Shown: one piece after another, positions 17,003 to 25,641 of the stretch
Layout: every line of letters starts with the position of its first letter
How positions within the stretch are numbered: position 1 is the first letter of the stretch
DNA from: an uncultured Prevotellaceae bacterium
GTDB taxonomy: Bacteria > Bacteroidota > Bacteroidia > Bacteroidales > Bacteroidaceae
Direction: 5' to 3'
Length of the DNA: 64,000 nt
NCBI GenBank assembly: GCA_947168395.1
Contig: CAMVLT010000016.1
Location: 1-64,000 of the forward strand
Notes under the pieces: generated by a model
What the model was told of the DNA's origin: nothing
What the model saw: the letters and a program-made list of their open reading frames with translations, nothing else
Databases searched by the model: none
Translations under genes and position numbers: made by a program

Positions 17003-17345
17003 GGCTTAGGGTAAACCCGAGGATTACCGTAACTAAACCCAGGGTTTACCCTAGGTAAACTCCCAGTTTACCCTACTTAAACTCGGAGGGTGGCGGAATG
17101 GAAAATGAGAGAATTTCAGAAAACACCTAACCTCCTACCTAAATCTTCGGAAACTCTTTGTAGATAGGGGTTTTGAAGTGGTAGGTGTTGGCTGAACACC
17201 TACCTAACACCTACCTTGACAGGTACCTTGAGGTGACATATAGAAATAGGTAGGTGTCAGGTAGGTGTTTGCGAAACACCTACCTGCCGGAAAAGCCTTT
17301 GCAGAAAGGCATTCTGGGAGATTCAGGTAGGAGGTTAGGTGTTTT
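17003..17345. repeat. Intergenic repeat island B (ACACCTACC words)
   Basis: There is no gene in this gap. At 17009-17075 GGGTAAACC-type words alternate in both orientations. A 224-bp unit is then bounded by a perfect 20-bp inverted repeat (17121-17140 and 17325-17344, AAACACCTAACCTCCTACCT). It contains two strong hairpins: ten-base arms around 17180-17204, and thirteen-base arms with a three-base loop at 17258-17286 (CAGGTAGGTGTTT arm). The plan matches the other repeat islands but uses a different word. Confidence 0.8.
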
Positions 17346-17377
17346 TGCTTATAAGAAACTTTTCTGATAAAAAACGC

Positions 17378-18067
17378 CTACGACATAGCTTTCTTCTTAA
17401 ACATCGTACTCATGCCGTGTACGTAGTCCGTCGGCGAGATGCCGAAAGCGAACTTGAAGGCGCTGTTGAATGCTGCTACATTATTGAAGCCACACTTACT
17501 GGCCATGTCATTCATCGAGTAATCCGAGTGCTCCATGAGTATTTTTGCGGCGTATTCAGCCCGTAGGGAATTGATATAATCAAGTGTCCTCTCGGGATCC
17601 TTATAGCGTGGAACCAGCTGGCGGAACGTCTCCAAATCGACTCCCATAAACTCAGCCAGCAACTGCTGGTTGAAATCAGGATTAGTAAAGGGCTTCTCCT
17701 TGTTCACCCGGGCATCCATCTTCACGTAGAAGGCCTGACTACCGTCCGTCTTGACAGCCTTGGCAGCCTTCCGCTTCGACTGATGTGACTTCAACACATC
17801 TTCCTGCTCGTCAAGCGACAATGCCCCATCGGCCACAATGGCCCGATAGTCGTCCAGCGCATTGAGTATTCGGAGAAGCTGTTCGTTTCGCCGACTGATA
17901 ACCCTATTATAATGCAGACCGAAGCCTCCGAGCACAAGTAGCACTATCACGATGACTATCAGTACTACGATGATGGCGTCGGCCTCGGCCAACGTTAATG
18001 TCAGTGCGTGGCAGAACGTAGTTGCCAATAAAAGCAACGGGGCGGTTAAGGCTAGTCTCTTTTTCAT
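17378..18067 (-). CDS. Membrane-anchored AraC-family transcriptional regulator
   Basis: Read from MKKRLALTA this is a 229-residue protein with an N-terminal signal or membrane segment, a strongly hydrophobic helix (IIVVLIVIVIVLLVLGGFGL, about 31-50), a charged linker, and a C-terminal AraC helix-turn-helix (YSMNDMASKCGFNNVAAFNS then FKFAFGISPTDY). The start at 18067 is chosen because a -7 box at 18086-18093 lies within the longer open frame (to 18139). Bacteroidetes use such membrane-tethered AraC proteins, often near polysaccharide or surface genes; the target here is unknown. A short gap with an unusual repeat island lies downstream. Confidence 0.85.
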   Translation of the reverse strand: MKKRLALTAPLLLLATTFCHALTLTLAEADAIIVVLIVIVIVLLVLGGFGLHYNRVISRRNEQLLRILNALDDYRAIVADGALSLDEQEDVLKSHQSKRKAAKAVKTDGSQAFYVKMDARVNKEKPFTNPDFNQQLLAEFMGVDLETFRQLVPRYKDPERTLDYINSLRAEYAAKILMEHSDYSMNDMASKCGFNNVAAFNSAFKFAFGISPTDYVHGMSTMFKKKAMS

Positions 18068-18085
18068 ATTCGTACGTTTTGGTTG

Positions 18086-18093
18086 CAAAGATA
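18086..18093 (-). promoter_or_regulatory. Bacteroidetes -7 box for AraC gene
   Basis: On the minus strand TATCTTTG, about 19 bp before the ATG at 18067. This fixes the start of the regulator downstream of the longest open frame. Confidence 0.65.
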
Positions 18094-18560
18094 AACAAAA
18101 TATTCCAAACTTCCACATCTTGAGCACTTTTCGGTGCACATTTTGTTAATTTTGGGACATTTTGTCGAAAGTCGTACAAAGTTTTATTTTACGTGTCTTC
18201 TCCATCATTCATTGCATCTTTTTGGTGCAAAGTTAATCAATTGATGAACAGCTACCTAATCTTTTATGCTTTATTTGCCCGATAGTCATTTTAATGCCAT
18301 GTTTGTCTTTCGCAAAAACACTGGAAGGCCTAACAGACGCGACAGAGGCTCCCGCAGACTGGCGAATTACAAATGTGAAAGCCGCAATGACCTCCACATA
18401 ATTGCGCCAACTCACGTTCATCGAATGACGTAAATTCCATCTCGCTCTATATGCTTAAGTAAATACGGGTTGATGTGACGATGCATGTGGATGACATCGA
18501 CTGGACGCATCAGTAATTGCTCAAGAAACCTTTTACCTTATTATAATATGGTTCAGATAA
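18094..18560. other. Gap without a supported gene
   Basis: About 470 bp between the AraC promoter and the repeat downstream of frdB. A 62-codon minus-strand frame (18233-18421) has no recognisable family or clear promoter and may be chance or a remnant. I see no RNA gene. Confidence 0.5.
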
Positions 18561-18619
18561 GCTCGGGTGGATTGCAAATCCTTATATTCCTTGCGGTCGG
18601 ATTGCAAATCCGCCCGAGC
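18561..18619. terminator. Inverted repeat, possible terminator after frdB
   Basis: GCTCGGGTGGATT (from 18561) faces AATCCGCCCGAGC (to 18619), a 13-bp stem with one G-T pair. GGATTGCAAATCC also occurs as a direct repeat at 18569-18581 and 18599-18611, each copy nearly palindromic. It starts 8 bp past the frdB stop. A clear U-run is lacking, so it could be a repeat element rather than a simple terminator. Confidence 0.5.
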
Positions 18620-18627
18620 GTTACTTC

Positions 18628-19386
18628 TTAGTCAGCCAGCTTGGCCTTGATGAACTCGCGGTTCAGGCGGGCGATGTTGGCGATGGTCTCGTTCTTGGGG
18701 CAGACGGCCTCGCAAGCACGTGTGTTGGTGCAGTTGCCGAAGCCGGCCTCTTCCATAGCCATTACCATTGCCTTAGCACGGCGTGCTGCCTCTACGCGGC
18801 CCTGGGGAAGCAGAGCGAGCTGAGACACCTTAGACGAGACGAAGAGCATGGCAGAGCCGTTCTTACAAGCAGCTACGCAAGCGCCACAGCCGATGCAGGA
18901 AGCGCAGTCCATAGCCTCGTCGGCATCCTCCTTGGGTATGAGGATAGCGTTGGCATCCTGAGCCTGACCTGTACGTATGGTGGTGTAGCCGCCAGCCTGG
19001 ATAATCTTATCGAAGGCACCGCGGTCGACCATGCAGTCCTTTATCACGGGGAAGGCAGCTGAGCGCCAGGGCTCGACGGTGATGACGTCACCATCGTTGA
19101 AGCGGCGCATATAGAGCTGACAGGTGGTGGCACCACGCTCAGTAAGTCCGTGAGGCGTACCGTTGATGTAGAGTGAGCACATACCGCAGATACCCTCGCG
19201 GCAGTCGTGGTCGAACACGAAGGGCTCCTTGCCTTCGTTGATGAGCTCCTCGTTCAGGATGTCGAGCATCTCGAGGAACGAGGTATCATCGGGAATATCG
19301 TGCATCTCGTGGGTGTCGAAATGTCCCTGGTCCTTGGGGCCATTCTGGCGCCAGAACTTTATAGTAAAGCTTATATTCTTAGCCAT
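18628..19386 (-). CDS. frdB: Fumarate reductase/succinate dehydrogenase iron-sulfur subunit
   Basis: A 252-residue electron-transfer subunit. An N-terminal ferredoxin domain carries the [2Fe-2S] cysteines ([12 protein letters not shown] near residue 62). The C-terminal part has [17 protein letters not shown] and [14 protein letters not shown] for the [4Fe-4S] and further clusters. It passes electrons between the membrane cytochrome b and the flavoprotein. In Bacteroidales this complex acts mainly as a menaquinol:fumarate reductase in anaerobic succinate formation. It follows frdA by 6 bp as the last gene of the operon. Confidence 0.96.
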   Translation of the reverse strand: MAKNISFTIKFWRQNGPKDQGHFDTHEMHDIPDDTSFLEMLDILNEELINEGKEPFVFDHDCREGICGMCSLYINGTPHGLTERGATTCQLYMRRFNDGDVITVEPWRSAAFPVIKDCMVDRGAFDKIIQAGGYTTIRTGQAQDANAILIPKEDADEAMDCASCIGCGACVAACKNGSAMLFVSSKVSQLALLPQGRVEAARRAKAMVMAMEEAGFGNCTNTRACEAVCPKNETIANIARLNREFIKAKLAD

Positions 19387-19392
19387 AATTCC

Positions 19393-21372
19393 TTAGTTTT
19401 TATAGTTACGTGTCTGTACCTTGATAGCCTCGTACTCCAGCGGCTCCTTGATGAGTTCAGGCTCGTTGCCCTTGCCTTTGTACTCCCAGCAGCCTACGTA
19501 GAAGTAGTTCTCGTCGTCGCGCTTAGCCTCGCCTTCCTCGGTCTGGTACTCCTCACGGAAGTGACCACCGCAGGACTCGTTACGAGAGAGAGCGTCGAAG
19601 GCTACGAGCTGACCCATGGTGAAGAAGTCGCGCAGATGGACGGCCTTGTCGAGCTCGATGTTCAGCCCTTCCTTCGTGCCAGGCACGAAGAGGTTGGTGT
19701 CGAACTCCTTCTCCAGCTCGTGCATCTTCTTCAGACCCGTCTTCAAGCCTTCGGCGGTGCGACCCATACCCACGTACTCCCACATAATGTGGCCAAGTTC
19801 CTTGTGAATAGAGTCGACGGAACGCTTACCCTTGATGTTCAGCAGACGGTCGAGCTCGGCATCAACGGCCTTCTCGGCAGCATCGAACTCAGGACGGTCG
19901 GTACCAATCTTGCCCCAGATGCTCTGGTCGGCCAGATAGTTCTGGATGGTGTAAGGCAGCACGAAGTAACCGTCGGCCAAGCCCTGCATCAGCGCTGAAG
20001 CACCAAGGCGGTTGGCACCGTGGTCAGAGAAGTTGCACTCACCGATAGCGAACAGTCCGGGAATAGAGGTCTGCAGCTCGTAGTCAACCCAGATACCACC
20101 CATCGTGTAGTGGATAGCAGGATAAATCATCATGGGCTTGTAGTACTTCACGCCGTTAATCTCGTTGGCAACGTCGCCAGGGAATACATCGGTAATCTCC
20201 TCGTACATCTCGAAGAGGTTGCCATAGCGCTGCATAATGACATCGAGGCCCAAGCGGTTGATAGACTCAGAGAAGTCGAGGAACACAGCCAAGCCGGTGT
20301 TGTTCACGCCAAAGCCCTTGTCGCAACGCTCTTTGGCAGCACGAGAGGCAACATCGCGGGGAACGAGGTTACCGAAGGCAGGATAGCGGCGCTCCAGATA
20401 GTAGTCGCGATCCTCCTCGGGAATCTCCCAACCCTGCTTTGTACCAGCCTGCAGAGCCTTGGCATCCTCAATCTTCTTGGGAACCCAGATACGGCCATCG
20501 TTACGCAGCGACTCAGACATCAGCGTCAGCTTCGACTGCTTGTCGCCGTGAACGGGGATACAAGTGGGGTGAATCTGAACGTACGAGGGATTTGCAAAAT
20601 AAGCACCCTTGCGATAGCACTGAACAGCAGCGGTGCAGTTGCAACCCATAGCGTTGGTAGAAAGGAAATAGGTGTTGCCATAACCGCCAGTAGCGATAAC
20701 CACGGCATTGGCGCTGAAACGCTCCAGCTTACCTGTAGTCAGGTTCTTGGCGATGATACCACGGGCGCGACCATCGACGATGACCACGTCCTCCATCTCA
20801 TAGCGGGTGAACAGCTTCACCTTGCCAGCCTTCACCTGACAGCTCAACGAACTATAAGCACCGAGCAGCAGCTGCTGACCAGTCTGACCTTTGGCATAGA
20901 ACGTACGGCTCACCTGAGCACCACCAAACGAACGGTTGGCCAGCATGCCACCATACTCACGGGCAAAGGGAACACCCTGAGCCACGCACTGGTCGATGAT
21001 ATTGTTAGAGACTTCAGCCAAACGATAAACGTTGGCCTCACGGGCACGATAGTCACCACCCTTCACGGTGTCGTAGAACAAACGATAGACCGAGTCACCA
21101 TCGTTCTGATAGCACTTGGCGGCATTGATACCACCCTGAGCAGCGATAGAGTGAGCACGACGAGGAGAGTCCTGAATGCAGAAATTATACACGTTGAACC
21201 CCATCTCAGCGAGTGAAGCTGCAGCCGATGCACCAGCCAAGCCGGTACCAACGACGATGACGTCAAGCTTCAGCTTGTTCTTCGGGTTGACCAGACGCTG
21301 ATGAGCCTTATACTCCTTCCATTTTTCAGGTACTGGACCTGCGGGAATCTTTGAATCTATTACTTTAGCCAT
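19393..21372 (-). CDS. frdA: Fumarate reductase/succinate dehydrogenase flavoprotein subunit
   Basis: A 659-residue FAD protein read from [12 protein letters not shown]; an earlier in-frame ATG at 21399 would add nine residues right at the frdC stop and is less likely. [20 protein letters not shown] near residue 42 binds [16 protein letters not shown] holds the flavin-linked His region, and HPTCIPVHG with later HYTMGGI and [13 protein letters not shown] complete the active site. It is the catalytic subunit interconverting fumarate and succinate. Lengths and the C-terminal tail are typical of the Bacteroidetes form, which is longer than that of E. coli. Second gene of frdCAB. Confidence 0.96.
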   Translation of the reverse strand: MAKVIDSKIPAGPVPEKWKEYKAHQRLVNPKNKLKLDVIVVGTGLAGASAAASLAEMGFNVYNFCIQDSPRRAHSIAAQGGINAAKCYQNDGDSVYRLFYDTVKGGDYRAREANVYRLAEVSNNIIDQCVAQGVPFAREYGGMLANRSFGGAQVSRTFYAKGQTGQQLLLGAYSSLSCQVKAGKVKLFTRYEMEDVVIVDGRARGIIAKNLTTGKLERFSANAVVIATGGYGNTYFLSTNAMGCNCTAAVQCYRKGAYFANPSYVQIHPTCIPVHGDKQSKLTLMSESLRNDGRIWVPKKIEDAKALQAGTKQGWEIPEEDRDYYLERRYPAFGNLVPRDVASRAAKERCDKGFGVNNTGLAVFLDFSESINRLGLDVIMQRYGNLFEMYEEITDVFPGDVANEINGVKYYKPMMIYPAIHYTMGGIWVDYELQTSIPGLFAIGECNFSDHGANRLGASALMQGLADGYFVLPYTIQNYLADQSIWGKIGTDRPEFDAAEKAVDAELDRLLNIKGKRSVDSIHKELGHIMWEYVGMGRTAEGLKTGLKKMHELEKEFDTNLFVPGTKEGLNIELDKAVHLRDFFTMGQLVAFDALSRNESCGGHFREEYQTEEGEAKRDDENYFYVGCWEYKGKGNEPELIKEPLEYEAIKVQTRNYKN

Positions 21373-21399
21373 AATTCTTTCAGATTTTAAAGTTAACAA

Positions 21400-22101
21400 T
21401 TAAGCGCAGCAGCTACCATCACAGAGTGAGGGAGCGCATCCGAGCCAGAAGGCGAGCACGACGATGACGAAGCCCAGGATGAGCAGCGACACGTAGATGA
21501 TGCCGATAATCTTCCAGCGGCAGAACCAGGTCTTGCCATTCCAGCCGAGTGTCTGCAGAGCTGACCAGAATCCGTGAGAAAGATGGAACCAGAGAGCAGC
21601 CAGCCAAATGAGATAGAGGATAGAGAACACAGGGTTAGAGAACGTGTCCTTGATGTAGGCAAAGCCGTCGGCGGGAGAATGAGTACCCACGATGCCGAAG
21701 ATTTCGGCGAACATCATGTTGTACCAGAAGTTGAACAAGTGCAGCAACAAGCCGAGCAAGACGATGATGCCGAGCACGAGCATGTTCTTCGAGGCCCACT
21801 CCACCTTGCCAGCATTGACCGTAGTAGCCACCTCGTAGCGATTGTCGCCGCGAGCGGTTCGGTTTTGTGCCGTCAGGATGAAGGCAAAGACGATGTGAAT
21901 CACTGCCAGGGCAGCCAAGCCAAGTGTAGCCACAACAGCATACCAGTTGGCACCCAGGAATTCGCAAATCATGTTGTAACCCTCTTCCGAGAACAGCGCG
22001 ACAATGTTCATGCAACAATGGAATGTCAGGAACAAGATCAGCGCAATGCCCGTCACAGACATTACAACTTTTCTACCAATTGATGAATTGATTAACCACA
22101 T
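21400..22101 (-). CDS. frdC: Fumarate reductase/succinate dehydrogenase cytochrome b subunit
   Basis: A 233-residue membrane subunit with five hydrophobic helices, of the single-peptide diheme type seen in Wolinella and Bacteroides. SSIGRKVVMSVTGIALILFL begins helix I, and histidines in FLTFHCCMN, VIHIVFA, LLHLFNFWYN and HLSHGFWSALQ are candidate heme ligands. It anchors FrdAB and exchanges electrons with menaquinone. It is the first gene of the operon, preceded by a promoter with both -33 and -7 elements (22175-22206). Stop lies 27 bp before the preferred frdA start. Confidence 0.93.
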   Translation of the reverse strand: MWLINSSIGRKVVMSVTGIALILFLTFHCCMNIVALFSEEGYNMICEFLGANWYAVVATLGLAALAVIHIVFAFILTAQNRTARGDNRYEVATTVNAGKVEWASKNMLVLGIIVLLGLLLHLFNFWYNMMFAEIFGIVGTHSPADGFAYIKDTFSNPVFSILYLIWLAALWFHLSHGFWSALQTLGWNGKTWFCRWKIIGIIYVSLLILGFVIVVLAFWLGCAPSLCDGSCCA

Positions 22102-22174
22102 AAGTTGTTGAATTTAAATTATTTAAGGATTATTGAATAATCAAATTTAGGTACGTGCGCACACATTGAGGGTA

Positions 22175-22206
22175 CAAAAATAGTAAAAAATAATGAGAAT
22201 CGCAAA
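22175..22206 (-). promoter_or_regulatory. Promoter of frdCAB operon
   Basis: On the minus strand a TTTG -33 element (22203-22206, within a CGCAAACGTTTGCG palindrome) is followed after 20 bp by TATTTTTG (22175-22182). Both match the Bacteroidetes consensus spacing. The palindrome could also bind a regulator. Confidence 0.7.
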
Positions 22207-22230
22207 CGTTTGCGGAAAAAAATGTGCTAT

Positions 22231-23025
22231 TTATACAAAGTTTTTTTGACGGACTGCTTCGTACATGAGTATAGCAGCCGACACAGAAACGTTAAGAGAG
22301 TCGATACGGCCAAGCATGGGAATGCGGATATGGGCATCGGCAATGTTGCGCCACTGGTCGGTTAGTCCCGTAGCTTCTGTGCCCATGACTATAGCTGTCG
22401 AACGACGCATATCGGTATCGTAATAGAGTGAAGAGTCCTGAAGCTGGGCGGTCAGTATCTGGATGCCACGCTGCTTGAGAAAAGCTATGCACTCGTCGGA
22501 CGTGCAAGCCACACAAGGGACGCTGAAGATGCCACCAACGGAGGAGCGGATGAGGTTGGGATTATAGAGGTCGGTCAGAGGGTCACACACGATGACGGCA
22601 TCAACGCCTGCTGCATCGGCCGAACGAAGGATAGCCCCCAGGTTGCCCGGCTTCTCCACTCGCTCTAAAACGACCACGAGCGACTGTTCAGGTAGTCGCA
22701 AGTCGTCGAGCGTCAGCTGGCGAGTCTTTACCTCAGCGATGACTCCCTCCGTACTGCCACGATAGGCTATCTTCTCGTACACCTCCTTCGACACCTCAAA
22801 CAATCGGACACCTTCAGGCAACTGAGGCATCGGCTCTGTAGCTGCTTCTACTGACGGGCACCAGAAAATGGTGTCGGCCACAAACCCAGCCTCCAAGCAA
22901 TGCATCAGTTCACGGCGGCCTTCCACAACGAATAGTCCTGCCTTACGACGCTCGGCCGACTTCTGCTGGAGTTGAAGCAGAAGCTTGATTTTAGGGTTCT
23001 GTGCGCTGGTTATCGTCTCTATCAT
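22231..23025 (-). CDS. SpoU/TrmH family RNA methyltransferase
   Basis: A 264-residue SPOUT-fold methyltransferase. An N-terminal RNA substrate-binding domain (about 1-95) precedes the knotted catalytic domain, with motif 1 in RVEKPGNLGAILRSADAAGV, motif 2 in VMGTEATGLT and motif 3 in IPMLGRIDSLNVSVSAAILM. Such enzymes 2'-O-methylate ribose in rRNA or tRNA using SAM; the target is not evident. The start is set at 23025 (MIETITSAQNP) because a TATTTTTG box at 23030-23037 lies inside the longer open frame. That box is so close to the ATG that the mRNA may have almost no leader. Divergent from mnmG. Confidence 0.92.
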   Translation of the reverse strand: MIETITSAQNPKIKLLLQLQQKSAERRKAGLFVVEGRRELMHCLEAGFVADTIFWCPSVEAATEPMPQLPEGVRLFEVSKEVYEKIAYRGSTEGVIAEVKTRQLTLDDLRLPEQSLVVVLERVEKPGNLGAILRSADAAGVDAVIVCDPLTDLYNPNLIRSSVGGIFSVPCVACTSDECIAFLKQRGIQILTAQLQDSSLYYDTDMRRSTAIVMGTEATGLTDQWRNIADAHIRIPMLGRIDSLNVSVSAAILMYEAVRQKNFV

Positions 23026-23029
23026 GTTG

Positions 23030-23037
23030 CAAAAATA
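23030..23037 (-). promoter_or_regulatory. -7 box for SpoU methyltransferase gene
   Basis: TATTTTTG on the minus strand ends 4 bp before the start codon, implying a leaderless or near-leaderless message if it is the true promoter. Confidence 0.5.
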
Positions 23038-23079
23038 CAAAGAATTTCCGGATTGCGTGAGTTTTTCCGAAACTTTTTG

Positions 23080-23087
23080 TAAATTTG
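23080..23087 (+). promoter_or_regulatory. -7 box for mnmG
   Basis: TAAATTTG, 20 bp before the mnmG start at 23108. It shows that the longer open frame (from 22985) is not the real start. Confidence 0.6.
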
Positions 23088-23107
23088 CAGGCAAAATAGT
23101 TGATAAA

Positions 23108-25018
23108 ATGAATCAGAACTACGACGTAATTGTGATTGGCGGCGGTCATGCGGGGTGCGAGGCAGCAACAGCTTCGGCCAATATGGGTTCACGGACACTG
23201 CTCATCACGATGGACATGAACAAAATCGCACAGATGTCGTGCAACCCTGCAGTCGGCGGCATTGCCAAAGGACAGATAGTTCGCGAGATTGACGCACTGG
23301 GGGGCCAGATGGGACTGGTAACAGACGCTACAGCCATCCAGTTCCGAATGTTGAACCGTTCGAAAGGACCAGCTATGTGGAGCCCGAGGGCACAATGTGA
23401 CCGTGGGAAGTTTATCTGGCAATGGAGGAAAGTGCTCGATAGAACCGAAAATCTCGACATCTGGCAGGATCAGGTGGAGGAGCTGATAGTTACGACTGAG
23501 ACGCAACAAACGAAAAGGGTAACAGGCGTGAAAACGATTTGGGGAGCTGAGTTCCACGCTCCTTGTGTGGTACTGACGGCAGGTACATTCCTGAACGGGC
23601 TGATGCACATAGGGCGACGCATGGTGAAGGGAGGACGCATAGCCGAGCCAGCCGCTGAACGACTGACGGAAAGCATCACCCAGCACGGCATACGCTCTGC
23701 ACGAATGAAAACAGGTACGCCCGTGCGCATAGACAAGCGGAGCATACACTTCGAGGATATGCGACAGCAGGACGGTGAGAACGACTACCACCGTTTCTCG
23801 TATATGGGCAAAGCTCGTCCCCTACCCCAACTGCCTTGCTGGGAATGTTACACCAATACTGAGGTGCATGAGACGCTACGGTCAGGATTGGCCGACTCCC
23901 CACTCTACAACGGACAAATACAATCAATAGGACCACGTTATTGCCCCTCGATAGAAACAAAACTCGTAACGTTTCCAGACAGGGAGCAGCACCTGCTGTT
24001 CTTGGAGCCTGAGGGAACTGACACGAACGAAATGTACCTGAACGGCTTTTCTTCATCGCTACCGATGGAGGTACAGATAGCGGCTTTACATCATATTCCG
24101 GCTTTGAGGGACGTGAAGGTATATAGGCCTGGTTACGCTATTGAATACGATTTCTTTGACCCTACGCAATTGGAACATACGTTGGAATCGAGAGTTATCA
24201 GCGGACTGTTCATGGCCGGGCAGGTGAATGGCACTACCGGTTATGAAGAGGCGGGCGGGCAAGGAACATTGGCAGGAATCAATGCGGCGATGAAAGCAGG
24301 TACAGCAGGCTGCAGTGGCACAGCTGCAAACCAAACATTTACATTAGCAAGAGACGAAGCCTACATTGGGGTGCTCGTTGACGATTTGGTAACGAAAGGC
24401 GTGGATGAACCATACAGGATGTTTACGTCGAGAGCCGAATACAGAATACTGCTAAGGCAGGATGATGCTGACGCACGACTGACGGAACGTGGTTATGAGC
24501 TTGGAATCGTAAAAAGAGACCGCTATAACTGGTGGCTCGAGAAGAAGAAATTCATCGAAGAAATCGAAAGTTTTTGCGATTCGTTTGCCATCAAACCGAG
24601 GCTCATCAATGGGGCTTTGGAGGCACTCGGCTCTACCCCACTCCAATACGGCTGTAAACTGACGGACTTAATCAGCCGCCCTGAACTGTCGTTTGAAAAG
24701 TTGGAAGATGCTGTTCCTGAATTGAAGGAATTGCTGAATCGTCCGACAAACAGGCGGGAAGAAATCAGCGAAGCAGCCGAAGTGCGCATCAAATATAAAG
24801 GATATATAGAGCGCGAAAAATTAGTAGCCGAGAAAATGCACCGCTTGGAAAACATCAAAATCCGTGGGCACTTTGACTATGAAAACCTAAACGCCATTTC
24901 GACAGAAGCACGACAGAAATTAGCGAAGATTCAGCCTGAGACTTTGGCTCAAGCAAGCCGTATACCAGGAGTAAGTCCGAGCGACATTAACGCCATGCTG
25001 GTGCTGATGGGCAGGTAA
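23108..25018 (+). CDS. mnmG: tRNA uridine-5-carboxymethylaminomethyl modification enzyme MnmG (GidA)
   Basis: A 636-residue FAD-dependent enzyme that, with MnmE, makes the cmnm5 group at the wobble uridine of some tRNAs. The FAD loop is VIGGGHAGCEAATAS (residues 8-22), followed by MSCNPAVGGIAKG and, near the middle, GQVNGTTGYEEAGGQG. The helical C-terminal domain (from about 560) has the IPGVSPSDINAMLVLM ending typical of GidA. Start ATG at 23108 is supported by the -7 box at 23080. Full length. A parS-like palindrome begins on the first base after the stop codon, and apt follows after 73 bp. Confidence 0.97.
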   Translation: MNQNYDVIVIGGGHAGCEAATASANMGSRTLLITMDMNKIAQMSCNPAVGGIAKGQIVREIDALGGQMGLVTDATAIQFRMLNRSKGPAMWSPRAQCDRGKFIWQWRKVLDRTENLDIWQDQVEELIVTTETQQTKRVTGVKTIWGAEFHAPCVVLTAGTFLNGLMHIGRRMVKGGRIAEPAAERLTESITQHGIRSARMKTGTPVRIDKRSIHFEDMRQQDGENDYHRFSYMGKARPLPQLPCWECYTNTEVHETLRSGLADSPLYNGQIQSIGPRYCPSIETKLVTFPDREQHLLFLEPEGTDTNEMYLNGFSSSLPMEVQIAALHHIPALRDVKVYRPGYAIEYDFFDPTQLEHTLESRVISGLFMAGQVNGTTGYEEAGGQGTLAGINAAMKAGTAGCSGTAANQTFTLARDEAYIGVLVDDLVTKGVDEPYRMFTSRAEYRILLRQDDADARLTERGYELGIVKRDRYNWWLEKKKFIEEIESFCDSFAIKPRLINGALEALGSTPLQYGCKLTDLISRPELSFEKLEDAVPELKELLNRPTNRREEISEAAEVRIKYKGYIEREKLVAEKMHRLENIKIRGHFDYENLNAISTEARQKLAKIQPETLAQASRIPGVSPSDINAMLVLMGR

Positions 25019-25034
25019 CGTTTCACGTGAAACA
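25019..25034. promoter_or_regulatory. parS-like ParB-binding palindrome (copy 1)
   Basis: CGTTTCACGTGAAACA matches the classic parS sequence TGTTTCACGTGAAACA at 15 of 16 positions. It directly follows the mnmG stop codon. ParB-parS complexes organise and segregate the origin region in many bacteria. Confidence 0.8.
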
Positions 25035-25091
25035 ACAAGACCTGTGTAACAGAGATAAGTAACTGAAAATGAACCATAAAGAAACAAGATT

Positions 25092-25619
25092 ATGAACAAC
25101 CAAACATTGATTGACAATCTGAGGTGCGTCCCAGATTTTCCGAGAAAGGGTATTAACTTTCGTGACGTAACAACACTATTCAAGAGTGCTGAGTGTATGA
25201 AAATAATGCTTGACGAACTCTATGAGCTTTACAAAGACAAGGGCATCACAAAAATAGTTGGCGTTGAAAGCAGAGGTTTTATTATGGCTGCAGCTTTAGC
25301 GGCACGATTGGGTACCGGAGTGGTCTTAGCACGTAAACCTGGCAAACTGCCTTCAATAGTCATTAAGGAGCCATTTACTAAAGAATATGGCGTTGACACC
25401 ATTGAGATGCACATAGACTCTATCAATGAAAACGATGTCATCCTAATACATGACGATTTGTTGGCAACTGGCGGGACAGCCAAAGCAGCCTACGACCTTG
25501 TGCAATACTTCCATCCAAAGAAGACGTATATGAACTTTATCATAGAAATAACCGATGAAGGCCTGCACGGCAGAGACCTGTTTAAAGACATTGAGTTGAC
25601 GACTTTAATAACCGTCTAA
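25092..25619 (+). CDS. apt: Adenine phosphoribosyltransferase
   Basis: A 175-residue purine salvage enzyme making AMP from adenine and PRPP. The N-terminus LRCVPDFPRKGINFRDVTTL is characteristic, GVESRGFIMAAALAARLG lies near residue 57, and the PRPP motif VILIHDDLLATGGTAKAA is near residue 116. Cytoplasmic; length normal. It sits between mnmG and uvrC with a parS-like site on each side, the second one starting on the base after its stop codon. Operon membership with mnmG is possible, as no clear promoter is seen in the 73-bp gap. Confidence 0.97.
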   Translation: MNNQTLIDNLRCVPDFPRKGINFRDVTTLFKSAECMKIMLDELYELYKDKGITKIVGVESRGFIMAAALAARLGTGVVLARKPGKLPSIVIKEPFTKEYGVDTIEMHIDSINENDVILIHDDLLATGGTAKAAYDLVQYFHPKKTYMNFIIEITDEGLHGRDLFKDIELTTLITV

Positions 25620-25635
25620 TGTTTCACGTGGAACC
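25620..25635. promoter_or_regulatory. parS-like ParB-binding palindrome (copy 2)
   Basis: TGTTTCACGTGGAACC matches parS at 14 of 16 positions. It directly follows the apt stop codon and lies 6 bp before the uvrC start codon, so it overlaps the uvrC translation start region. Confidence 0.7.
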
Positions 25636-25641
25636 CAGAAA

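Noticed and set aside
18233..18421. 62-codon minus-strand frame
   Set aside because: No family, no coupling to a neighbour and no promoter in the right place; noted only as part of a gap.
20020..21216. 398-codon open frame on the plus strand opposite frdA
   Set aside because: It is the antisense shadow of a clearly conserved flavoprotein gene; GC-rich third positions on the coding strand keep the opposite frame open.
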